From positions 80,726,001-80,790,000 of the forward strand of contig CM077597.1 of the NCBI GenBank assembly GCA_039654915.1: a DNA stretch of 64,000 nucleotides, read 5' to 3'. The stretch is from Aquilaria yunnanensis. Taxonomy: Eukaryota > Streptophyta > Magnoliopsida > Malvales > Thymelaeaceae. Within the stretch, counting starts at the first letter, position 1, and every line of letters begins with the position of its first letter. Positions 22,201 to 32,852 of the stretch are shown here, one piece after another. The notes beneath the pieces were generated by a model. That model did not search any database. It was given only the letters and a program-made list of their open reading frames with translations, and had not been told where the DNA came from. Both the position numbers and the translations under genes were made by a program.

Positions 22201-22243
22201 AAAGCATTGAAGCCGTTACTGGACGCAAAGCCAGTAGAAGACG

Positions 22244-22800
22244 GAACAAGGTCACGATTACTGTACGTGCTACCTGTTGCTTTTGAAATTTTCATCCCCT
22301 TTTGGTAATAATGTATCCACTCCTGACATGAACCAAAGTCACGATTACTGTACGTGCTAGCTGTCGCTTTTGAAATTTTCCTCCCCTTTCGGCGATAATG
22401 TATCCATTCCTGACGTGAACCAAAGTCACGATTACTGTACGTGCTAGCTGTCGCTTTTGAAATTTTCCTCCCCTTTCGGCGATAATGTATCCACTCCTGA
22501 CATGAGCCATAGTCACGATACTGTACGTGCTAGCTGTCGCTTTTGAAATTTTCCTCCCCTTTGGCAATAATGTACCCACTCCTGACACGGACTACTGTAT
22601 ATAGCTGCCACTTTTGAAATTTTCCTTCTCTTCCAACAATCACGTACCTACTCCTGACGTAAGCTACAGTAGTGACTACTGTACATGCTAGCAGCTATTT
22701 TGAAAATTTTCCTCCTCTTTTAACGATAGTGTACCCATACCTGACCAGAGTCATATTCATGACTATTGTGAATAGCTGGCAATAATGTATCCATTCTTGA
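22244..22800 (+). repeat. Six to seven ~86-bp tandem repeats between captured gene copy 3 and the LOG gene
   Basis: Units begin near 22245, 22330, 22417 and 22503 and then become more diverged. Each has GTCACGATTACTGTACGTGC, CTTTTGAAATTTTCCTCCCC and GATAATGTATCCA. A related single unit follows captured gene copies 1 and 2 (for example CAGTCACAATTACTGTACAT at about 20691). The array therefore grew from the intergenic spacer of the triplicate. Confidence 0.85.
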
Positions 22801-22829
22801 AAATAAAATTATTGCCTTCTCTCTTCATC

Positions 22830-22840
22830 TTTATAAATAT
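22830..22840 (+). promoter_or_regulatory. TATA-like box upstream of the captured LOG gene
   Basis: TTTATAAATAT lies about 40 bp before the LOG start codon at 22872, leaving room for only a short leader. It is one of three such boxes placed before cargo genes in this element. Confidence 0.45.
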
Positions 22841-22871
22841 ATCCTCTTTTCTCACAAGAGTAAGGATAGGA

Positions 22872-23501
22872 ATGGAGAAAACCTCAACTCGTAAATCCCG
22901 AAGTATTTGTGTATTTTCTGGGGCTTTTCCTGGAAAAGATGAAGAATATTTAAAGGCAGCCAACCATTTGGGTAGAGTATTAGCTGAGCGTAAAATACAT
23001 TTAGTTTATGGAGGAGGTAGTGTCGGATTAATGGGAGGCGTAGCATCAGCAGCATCTTTAGGAGGAAGTCAAGTTCTAGGCATTATCCCAGGACCTTTGA
23101 AGTTTATTTATGGGGGCACGATCGGAGAGGAGCTAGTGGTAAAAAATCTGCAAGAACGTGTGCTACAAATGCTTTTAAATGCTGATGCTTTCATCGCTTT
23201 ACCCGGCGGTTTTGGTACATTAGGAGAAGTCTTCCAAATCGCTTCCATGGCCCAACTTAATTTGCATAAGAAACCTATTGGGCTATTGAATGTTAACAAT
23301 TTCTTTACAGGTCTGATAGCTTTTATGGATTATGCTATGCAGAAGAATTTCATATCAAGAGTGGCACGGCGAATTATAATATCCGCAACAACTGCTGAAG
23401 AATTGCTAGATAAAATACAAGCTTTTGTTCCTGAATCAGATCCAGCAATGATTCAGATAGACTGGACACGACAGTCTTTCCCGACCAGTTCACTCCCATA
23501 A
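22872..23501 (+). CDS. LOG: Captured LOG-type cytokinin riboside 5'-monophosphate phosphoribohydrolase (209 aa)
   Basis: LOG enzymes release active free-base cytokinin from its nucleotide in one step. This frame has the full family layout: a Rossmann start SICVFSGAFPGK near 11-22, LVYGGGSVGLMGG at 44-56, a conserved arginine at 96 (LQERVLQM, where plant LOGs have the catalytic Arg), the signature PGGFGTLGE at 111-119, and KPIGLLNVNNFF then ARRIIISA. Length (209 aa) is normal. The start at 22872 fits the family; the frame is open upstream to 22785. It is intronless, whereas plant LOG genes normally have several introns, so it was probably captured through mRNA. No stop or frameshift is present despite the broken gag nearby. 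Departures from typical plant LOGs, such as SGAFPGK for CGSxxGK, suggest long independent evolution. Activity is inferred from motifs. Confidence 0.93.
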   Translation: MEKTSTRKSRSICVFSGAFPGKDEEYLKAANHLGRVLAERKIHLVYGGGSVGLMGGVASAASLGGSQVLGIIPGPLKFIYGGTIGEELVVKNLQERVLQMLLNADAFIALPGGFGTLGEVFQIASMAQLNLHKKPIGLLNVNNFFTGLIAFMDYAMQKNFISRVARRIIISATTAEELLDKIQAFVPESDPAMIQIDWTRQSFPTSSLP

Positions 23502-24020
23502 TGGTCCTCTACTCACCCTGTTGAAGTATTGTGGAAGAAAGAAGCGATCTGATCCGTTTTTCTTGTCCTTTAGTTTTATTATCAGCATTTTCTTTCGCGT
23601 TTCAGTTTTTCTTTTCAGGGAATTTCTTTTTTTATATATAAGATAGTTTCGTCCATGCTGATATTAAAACCATAGGGCAATGCCTTTAGGTTGGAATGGC
23701 TGAGTAAAGAGTAATTTTTGTTACTCTTGAGACGCATCCTATTAGGTCTACTAGGCATAACATTTTGGGGTAGTTAAGCTTTAACCTTATTCGGATGACA
23801 TATCTCACAAGGGAATCTATATTTACTAAAGAAAATATTAGATGAACCTTGAATATTGATTCCAAACATCCGTTCCCTTTACATAATTTGTCAGTGTTAT
23901 TGTCATCATCAAGATTCACTCGTTTTATCGAAGCCTAATTCTTTGCGCTCGCCTATTATGAAAATTCACACTTTCGAAGAAAATTATTCCAATTTCAATT
24001 GCTTTCATATAAATTTCGCT
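23502..24020 (+). other. 3' sequence after the LOG gene, no gene
   Basis: This T-rich non-coding sequence runs from the LOG stop to the hairpin array. No recognisable frame. It probably serves as the untranslated region of the LOG transcript and of the element. Confidence 0.6.
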
Positions 24021-26618
24021 CGAGGTCCTAAGGAAAGCTCCTTAGCCTCAAAATCAATTTTCACCATCGGGGTTTTAAGGATGGAACCTTTGCCTCGAAA
24101 ACAATCAATTTTCATCATCGGGGTTTTAAGGATGGAACCTTTGCCTCGAAAATAATCAATTTTCATCATCGGGGTTTTAAGGATGGAACCTTTGCCTCGA
24201 AAACAATCAATTTTCATCGGGGTTTTAAGGATGGAACCTTTGCCTCGAAAACAATAAATTTTCATCATCGGGGTTTTAAGGATGGAACCTTTGCCTCGAA
24301 GAACAATCAATTTTCATCGTCGGGATTTTAAGGATGGAACCTTTGTCTCGAAAATAATCAATTAATCAATCCGGGGTTTTAAGGATGGAAACTTTGCCTC
24401 GAGATCAATAATCAATTCGAGGTTTTAAGGATGGAACCTTTGCCTCGACATCAATCAATCAATTCGAGGTTTTAAGGATGGAACCTTTGCCTCGAAAACA
24501 ATCAATCAATTCGAGGTTTTAAGGATGGAACCTTTGCCTCGAAAACAATCAATTATCAATCCGGGGTTTTAAGGATGGAACCTTTGCCTCGAGATCAATT
24601 ATCAATCCGAGGTTTTAAGGATGGAACCTTTGCCTCGAAATCAATCAATCAATCTGAGGTTTTAAGGATGGAACCTTTGCCTCGAGATCAATCAATCAAG
24701 TCGAGGTTTTAAGGATGGAACCTTTACCTCGAAATCAATCAATCAATCCGAGGTTTTAAGGATGGAACCTTTGCCTCGAGATCAATCAATCAATTCGAGG
24801 TTTTAAGGATGGAACCTTTACCTCGACATCAATCAATCAATCCGAGGTTTTAAGGATTGAACCTTTGCCTCGAGATCAATCAATCAATTCGAGGTTTTAA
24901 GGATGGAACCTTTACCTCGACATCAATCAATCAATCCGAGGTTTTAAGGATGGAACATTTGCCTCGACATCAATTAATCAATTCGAGGTTTTAAGGATGG
25001 AACCTTTGCCTCGAAAACAATCAATCAATTCGAGGTTTTAAGGATGGAACCTTTGCCTCGAAAACAATCAATTATCAATCCGAGGTTTTAAGGATGAAAC
25101 CTTTGCCTCGAAAACAATCAATTATCAATCCGAGGTTTTAAGGATGGAACCTTTGCCTCGACATCAATTAATCAATCCGAGGTTTTAAGGATAGAACCTT
25201 TGCCTCGAGATCAATCAATCAATCCGGGGTTTTAAGGATGGAACCTTTGCCTCGAGATCAATTATCAATCCGAGGTTTTAAGGATGGAACCTTTGCCTCG
25301 AAATCAATCAATCAATCCGAGGTTTTAAGGATGGAACCTTTGCCTCGAGATCAATCAATCAATTCGAGGTTTTAAGGACGGAACCTTTACCTCAAAATCA
25401 ATCAATCAATCCGAGGTTTTAAGGATGGAACCTTTGCCTCGAGATCAATCAATCAATTCGAGGTTTTAAGGATGGAACCTTTACCTCGACATCAATCAAT
25501 CAATCCGAGGTTTTAAGGATGGAACCTTTGCCTCGAAATCAATCAATCAATCCGGGGTTTTAAGGATGGAACCTTTGCCTCGAGATCAATTATCAATCCG
25601 AGGTTTTAAGGATAGAACCTTTGCCTCGAGATCAATCAATCAATCCGAGGTTTTAAGGATAGAACCTTTGCCTCGAGATCAATAATCAATCCGAGGTTTT
25701 AAGGATGGAACCTTTGCCTCGACATCAATTAATCAATCCGAGGTTTTAAGGATAGAACCTTTTGCCTCGACATCAATCAATCAATCCGGGGTTTTAAGGA
25801 TGGAACCTTTGCCTCGACATCAATCAATCAATCCGGGGTTTTAAGGATGGAACCTTTGCCTCGACATCAATCAATCAATCCGCGGTTTTAAGGATGGAAC
25901 CTTTGCCTCGAGATCAATCAATCAATCCGAGGTTTTAAGGATGGAACCTTTGCCTCGAGATCAATCAATCAATTCGAGGTTTTAAGGATGGAACCTTTAC
26001 CTCGACATCAATCAGTCAATCCGAGGTTTTAAGGATGGAACCTTTGCCTCGACATCAATTAATCAATCCGAGGTTTTAAGGATAGAACCTTTGCCTCGAG
26101 ATCAATCAATCAATCCGGGGTTTTAAGGATGGAACCTTTGCCTCGAGATCAATTATCAATCCGAGGTTTTAAGGATAGAACCTTTGCCTCGAGATCAATC
26201 AATCAATCCGAGGTTTTAAGGATGGAACCTTTGCCTCGAGATCAATAATCAATCCGAGGTTTTAAGGATGGAACCTTTGCCTCGACATCAATCAATCAAT
26301 TCGAGGTTTTAAGGATGGAACCTTTGCCTCGACATCAATCAATCAATTCGAGGTTTTAAGGATGGAACCTTTGCCTCGAGATCAATCAATCAATCCGGGG
26401 TTTTAAGGATGGAACCTTTGCCTCGACATCAATCAATCAATCCGGGGTTTTAAGGATGGAACCTTTGCCTCGACATCAATCAATCAATCCGGGGTTTTAA
26501 GGATGGAACCTTTGCCTCGACATCAATCAATCAATCCGAGGTTTTAAGGATGGAACCTTTGCCTCGAGATCAATCAATCAATCCGAGGTTTTAAGGATGG
26601 AACCTTTGCCTCGAGAAC
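24021..26618 (+). repeat. Satellite array A: about 55 copies of a ~47-bp hairpin unit
   Basis: The core CGAGGTTTTAAGGATGGAAC continues with CTTTGCCTCGA and a linker made of ATCAATCAATCAATC. CGAGG at the start and CCTCG at the end of each core are complementary, so each unit can form a short hairpin. Linkers vary between about 10 and 19 bp and the first units differ (TTTTCATCATCGG linkers). The first element at 24021 (CGAGGTCCTAAGGAAAGCTC then CTTAGCCTC) looks like a founder with a longer stem. No coding role. Confidence 0.95.
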
Positions 26619-28925
26619 AATCAATCATTCAGTCCATCTTACAACGATAGAACCTTTCCTATCGTTAGAGGTTCTAAGGACCTTTCCTTAACCTCAAACA
26701 AACAATCAATCATTCAGTCCATCTTACAACGATAGAACCTTTCCTATCGTTAGAGGTTCTAAGGACCTTTCCTTAACCTCAAACAAACAATCAATCATTC
26801 AGTCCATCTTACAACGATAGAACCTTTCCTATCGTTAGAGGTTCTAAGGACCTTTCCTTAAACCTCAAACAAACAATCAATCATTCAGTCCATCTTACAA
26901 CGATAGAACATTTCCTATCGTTAGAGGTTCTAAGGACCTTTCCTTAAACCTCAAACAAACTATCAATCATTCAGTCCATCTTACAACGATAGAACATTTC
27001 CTATCGTTAGAGGTTCTAAGGACCTTTCCTTAAACCTCAAACAAACAATCAATCATTCAGTCCATCTTACAACGATAGAACCTTTCCTATCGTTAGAGGT
27101 TCTAAGGACCTTTCCTTAACCTCAAACAAACTATCAATCATTCAGTCCATCTTACAACGATAGAACCTTTCCTATCGTTAGAGGTTCTAAGGACCTTTCC
27201 TTAAACCTCAAACAAACAATCAATCATTCAGTCCATCTTACAACGATAGAACATTTCCTATCGTTAGAGGTTCTAAGGACCTTTCCTTAACCTCAAACAA
27301 ACAATCAATCATTCAGTCCATCTTACAACGATAGAACCTTTCCTATCGTTAGAGGTTCTAAGGACCTTTTCTTAAACCTCAAACAAACTATCAATCATTC
27401 AGTCCATCTTACAACGATAGAACCTTTCCTATCGTTAGAGGTTCTAAGGACCTTTCCTTAAACCTCAAACAAACAATCAATCATTCAGTCCATCTTACAA
27501 CGATAGAACATTTCCTATCGTTAGAGGTTCTAAGGACCTTTCCTTAACCTCAAACAAACAATCAATCATTCAGTCCATCTTACAACGATAGAACCTTTCC
27601 TATCGTTAGAGGTTCTAAGGACCTTTCCTTAAACCTCAAACAAACAATCAATCATTTAGTCCATCTTACAACGATAGAACCTTTCCTATCGTTAGAGGTT
27701 CTAAGGACCTTTCCTTAAACCTCAAACAAACTATCAATCATTCAGTCCATCTTACAACGATAGAACCTTTCCTATCGTTAGAGATTCTAAGGACCTTTCC
27801 TTAAACCTCAAACAAACAATCAATCATTCAGTCCATCTTACAACGATAGAACCTTTCCTATCGTTAGAGGTTCTAAGGACCTTTCCTTAACCTCAAACAA
27901 ACAATCAATCATTCAGTCCATCTTACAACGATAGAACCTTTCCTATCGTTAGAGGTTCTAAGGACCTTTCCTTAAACCTCAAACAAACAATCAATCATTC
28001 AGTCCATCTTACAACGATAGAACCTTTCCTATCGTTAGAGGTTCTAAGGACCTTTCCTTAAACCTCAAACAAACTATCAATCATTCAGTCCATCTTACAA
28101 CGATAGAACATTTCCTATCGTTAGAGGTTCTAAGGACCTTTCCTTAAACCTCAAACAAACAATCAATCATGCAGTCCATCTTACAACGATAGAACCTTTC
28201 CTATCGTTAGAGGTTCTAAGGACCTTTCCTTAACCTCAAACAAACAATCAATCATTCAGTCCATCTTACAACGATAGAACCTTTCCTATCGTTAGAGGTT
28301 CTAAGGACCTTTCCTTAAACCTCAAACAAACAATCAATCATTCAGTCCATCTTACAACGATAGAACCTTTCCTATCGTTAGAGGTTCTAAGGACCTTTCC
28401 TTAAACCTCAAACAAACTATCAATCATTCAGTCCATCTTACAACGATAGAACCTTTCCTATCGTTAGAGGTTCTAAGGACCTTTCCTTAAACCTCAAACA
28501 AACAATCAATCATTCAGTCCATCTTACAACGATAGAACCTTTCCTATCGTTAGAGGTTCTAAGGACCTTTCCTTAACCTCAAACAAACAATCAATCATTC
28601 AGTCCATCTTACAACGATAGAACCTTTCCTATCGTTAGAGGTTCTAAGGACCTTTCCTTAAACCTCAAACAAACAATCAATCATTCAGTCCATCTTACAA
28701 CGATAGAACCTTTCCTATCGTTAGAGGTTCTAAGGACCTTTCCTTAACCTCAAACAAACAATCAATCATTCAGTCCATCTTACAACGATAGAACCTTTCC
28801 TATCGTTAGAGGTTCTAAGGACCTTTCCTTAAACCTCAAACAAACAATCAATCATTCAGTCCATCTTACAACGATAGAACCTTTCCTATCGTTAGAGGTT
28901 CTAAGGATCTTTCCTTAAACCTCAG
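26619..28925 (+). repeat. Satellite array B: about 27 copies of an 85-86-bp double-hairpin unit
   Basis: Each unit has CATTCAGTCCATCTTACAAC, then the perfect inverted repeat AACGATAG...CTATCGTT around AACCTTTC, and then a second inverted repeat GAGGTTCTAAGG...CCTTAAACCTC, followed by AAACAAACAATCAAT. Units differ mainly by one A (CCTTAACCTC or CCTTAAACCTC) and by AACCTTTCC versus AACATTTCC. The second hairpin resembles the core of array A, so the arrays share ancestry. The end (28925) passes directly into the sequence before the 3' LTR. Confidence 0.95.
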
Positions 28926-29013
28926 AGTTTCGGCGACGAGAAAGTTCTCAAGGCCTAGCTAAGTCGGACGAAATTTGGTAACGACTTTGCATACATCATG
29001 TCCCATGAAGCAT

Positions 29014-29028
29014 GCAATGGGGGGCAGC
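29014..29028 (+). other. Polypurine tract
   Basis: GCAATGGGGGGCAGC ends immediately before the TG of the 3' LTR at 29029, the position where plus-strand DNA synthesis is primed. Seen directly. Confidence 0.75.
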
Positions 29029-31722
29029 TGTAGACACCCAATTTCGTCCGGCTTAAAAATAAAAAAATTAATTAAATTAAAAATTAAAACTTATAAAAAA
29101 AAAAATTATTAAAACTAAAATTTTTTTTCATTGTTATTATTATTAATTAATTAATTAATATAAAAGAAAAAGAAGGAAAAAAACAAAAATAATAATAAAA
29201 AATGGGGAGGGTGGCCGACAGAGGCTCCCCCTCCCCTTATCCCTTATCTTCTCTCGCATTCTCAATCTTCATCTATTCTCTCCCTCTTACTCAACGAACA
29301 CACACAGAAAAAAAAAAAAAAATCTTCTCTCTCTCTTTCCTCTCCCTCTGGCAGAGCACGCTTCGCTCTTCTTCTTCTTCTTCTTCTTCATCTCGCTCGA
29401 GAACACACACAGCTTCTCTCCTTCTTTTCCCTCTCCCTCTCTCACTTCTCTCGGGAACTCTCTCTCTCTCCTTTGCTCTCCTCTCTCCTTCTCCCTCTCT
29501 GTTTCTCCTTCTCTCTCTCTCTTCTCGCAAACTCTCTCTCTCTCCTTTGCTCTCCTCTCTGTTTCTCCTTCTCTCTCTCTCTTCTCTTCCCTCTCTCTTC
29601 CCTTTCACCCCCTCTGTTCCAGCCCGATGCCCTTCCTCTGCTGGCTGGGCCTCCTCCTCTGCGTCGACGGCCCGTCCGAGCTCGCCGTCGTCGATCACAC
29701 CTCCAGCCGTCTCCAGCTGCCGACAGCCACCGCCAGCTTCGCCTTCGCCACCAGCTTCGACTTCACCAGCCAGCCAGATCACCCTCGCGTCGCGCCACCA
29801 GCCACCCAGCTCCAGCGCCCCCTAGCCGTCGTCCTCTGCCGTGCTCGTCGGACGACGCCTGAAGGAAGAAGAAGGCAGTAAACGCCATACGTTTTTTTTT
29901 TTTTTTATTTTAATTTTTGACCAGAAGTCAAAGACTATTCTTTTACGTTTTTTTTTTGGGTAAAATTCTGTTTAGACCTTAGCTTTTCTTTATTTTGATC
30001 ATGTAAGTCACTAACATATTCTATTTTTTTTGCAGATTAACCACTCAGCAAGTTTTATTGTTTTCTTTGCTTTAAGTTCCTTTGTTTATTTTGTCTATTT
30101 TGACCATTCATTTAAATTTAGCCATAAAATTGATGTAGGAATATAATCTGAATTTTTTTTTTCTTAGTTTGTTTATCTATTTAATTTTGGGATAGTTTAA
30201 TTATTATTTAATATTCACGATGCATCTAAAAAAATCATTCCGCGTGGATTTAATAAAATTCTAAAAAATGAATTTAGGACAGTAGTAAATCACAAAAGTC
30301 CATATCCAGATGGTTCGGTTAGAATCCATGGTTTGGATTTTATTTAAAATAAATAAATAAACCAAAATTAAAATTAAATAACGAAACCCGGATCGCAAAT
30401 CGACTCGTTATTGACCCAGTTATGAAAGTCCATAATTTCGACATAATTTTAATTTGTGCTTCTGGGTTTATTTGATTTGTCTAATTGAGACTTTAATTTG
30501 TTTTAATTTACAATTAAGTCATTAATTTACTTATTTTCTATTATACTTTTGTTTGCTCAGCTAATTAAAGGCATAAATTAACTTAGGAATTGACATTAAG
30601 CTTAATTATATGATTAAGTTAGATAGGTAATTTTAATAAATAATTTGTCCTTGGATTTATTTGATTTATTCATCTGAACTTTGGGTTTGTTTTGATTTAC
30701 AATTCGCGCATTGATTTCCTTTTATTGTCTTTTCGTTTGCTCAAATAATTAAATGTGTAAATTAACTGAGGAATTAATGTTAAGCATAATTATATGATTA
30801 GATTAGATAAACCTTTTTTTAATTAATCTAAAATTAGTTTGACATAATAAAAATCACACCTAGGAAATATTCAGTCTACCTGTGCCATTTAATAATTAAT
30901 TAAATAGCTAATAATAAATTAAATTTAAATTAAATTCCATGACCAGATGATTCGGTTAGAATCTATGGCTTGGATATTAATTGAAATTATTTTAAAAATA
31001 ATAATAATAAAATAAAATAAAAAATTTAATAATGAAATCCGTTCGCGAATCCTCAACTCGATTAAAAGTCGATTCAGAATCTCGGTACAATTCTTCTCTT
31101 ATTCTACTTATTTTATTTTATTTATACAAGTCACTAACCTTTTTTTTATTTCTACAGAACTAACAATAATCTTTATATGTTTATTATTATTATTATTATT
31201 ATTATTATTGTTATTATTATTATTATTCTATTCAGATTACTAACTATTTAATTTTTGCATAAACTAATTACTAACTCAACTAACATCACTAACCATTTAA
31301 TTTTTGCTATACTAACAATTAATTGTGCTAACCACTAACTTTCATTATTATTGTTATCACTAACCATTTAATTTTTGCTACACTAACAATTAACTGTACT
31401 GACCGCTAATTTTTATTATTATTGTTGTCATTAACCATTTAATATTTGTTATACTAACAACTAACTTTACTAACTTTATAACTAACTTTAATTATTATTA
31501 TTATTATTATTATTATAATGGAAGGTTATGCCTCCTATTTATTATTTTAAAAAAAAAGTGGATGGCCGAAAAGCCCCACTTTATTTATTTATATATCATC
31601 TTTTGATATTCTTTTGTCTACTTTATGTGTTTTCCCTTTATCTTTTTGCATGTGTTATTTAATTTATGCATCTCTTTTTTTAATGGATGTTCAAAACAAA
31701 ATAACAAAAAAAATAAAAATAA

Positions 31723-31753
<31 letters not shown>

Positions 31754-32847
31754 AGAAGAAAACCTCCACTTTATTTATTGTTATTTAATTTTTCTTTATT
31801 TTATGGTTAAACTCATTTCATTTAAAGAAATTAGCCATAAAAAATATATATGTAAAATAAATCTGAACCATGTTGTTAAGTCAAAAAAAAAAAAAAAAAA
31901 AAAATTTAGTTCATGGTATATTGGCTGGAAACTGTCTCGTGCCCGCTTTTGAGCTGCTTCACCTGGTGAAGAGGGTCTGGCTGAGTAACAACGCCTCGTA
32001 CCATGATCAAAGATTTTTATTTTTAAACTCTTTGATTCCTTTAAATTAACTTCTTATTAAATAAAAAATTAATTATTTTTTTAATTCTTTTATAAATTGA
32101 GTAATTCTTTAAATAATAAATATCCTTCATTAAACAAGAAAAATCAGATAAGAAAAAGAAAAGAAAGATAAGAGAAAGATAAAAATAAAAAAGATAAAGA
32201 AAAGAAAAGAAAAGAAAGAAAAGAATAATAAAATATAAAAAAAGAAAGATTCTTTTTAAAATCATTAACAAATTTAATAAAAAAGACTTATAAGTTAAAC
32301 TAATAATTAATTCCATAAAATAATAATTAAATAATTAACTTTAAATTAATTTCCATATCCGGATGATCCGGCAGGATCTACGGTTTGGAAATATCAACCT
32401 TTTTTTTAACTAAATAAATTAAATAAATATAAAGATAAAAATCCATATTTTTACAATATGGATAAAATTGTTTAAAATTTCACCAAATTCCGTGTCCAAA
32501 TGACTCGGCAGAGTCCATGGTTCGGAATCAAATCTTCCGTGTCCAAATGACTCGGCAGAGTCCATGGTTCGGAAGTATAAAATTCTATACAAATTAACTT
32601 AAAAATCCACATCCGATTAATTCAGTTAAAAATTCTAGATTGAAAATTAACTGAAATTTATTTAAAAGCAAAGCGAAACAAAATTAAAATCAACTAAGGT
32701 GCCAATTTTGGGCGCTATAACAATTTTGTTTTAGCGTAACCGTACTCCCGATTCCCGAACTCTCGCAGATCATATTTTAAGGTATCCAATCGACCTGAGC
32801 GAAAATCGATTGGTGGCGACTCCCGAAAACGACCCGACGTTGCCACA
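29029..32847 (+). repeat. 3' LTR (3819 bp)
   Basis: This matches the 5' LTR along its full length, including the CT-rich tract and the microsatellites. Differences noted are at the ninth or tenth base (CACTC versus CACCC), a few single bases around 29130-29170, 29287, 29590-29606 and 29767, and run lengths. The CA end at 32847 is followed by the second ATGGG. Confidence 0.95.
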
Positions 32848-32852
32848 ATGGG
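32848..32852. repeat. Target-site duplication, right copy (ATGGG)
   Basis: It matches 10613-10617 exactly and directly follows the 3' LTR. Confidence 0.93.

Larger units (their letters stand above)
10618..32847 (+). mobile_element. 22.2-kb non-autonomous Ogre/Tat-like LTR retrotransposon with captured genes
   Basis: This complete insertion has 3.8-kb LTRs starting TGTAGACAC and ending GTTGCCACA, a primer-binding site just after the 5' LTR, a purine-rich tract before the 3' LTR, and the duplication ATGGG on both sides. The interior holds a leader with short repeats and a broken gag whose reading resembles Ogre/Tat gag. Next come three copies of a gene resembling viral nucleic-acid-binding proteins, a LOG-type gene, and two long satellite arrays. 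No protease, reverse transcriptase, RNase H or integrase sequence was recognised, so movement must have been helped in trans. Ogre/Tat elements are known for very long LTR elements and for tandem repeats in a hypervariable 3' untranslated region, which fits. The cargo is not a normal part of that lineage. Confidence 0.93.

Noticed and set aside
24021..28925. Regular repeat-and-spacer look of the hairpin arrays suggested a CRISPR array
   Set aside because: The linkers are repeats themselves (ATCAATCAATC), not unique spacers, the host is a plant, and no cas-like gene is present. They are retrotransposon satellites.
29291..29782. 163-codon Arg/Glu-rich minus-strand frame
   Set aside because: It is antisense to the CT-rich LTR tract. 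The charged composition is the complement of CTCTCT runs, not a protein signature.
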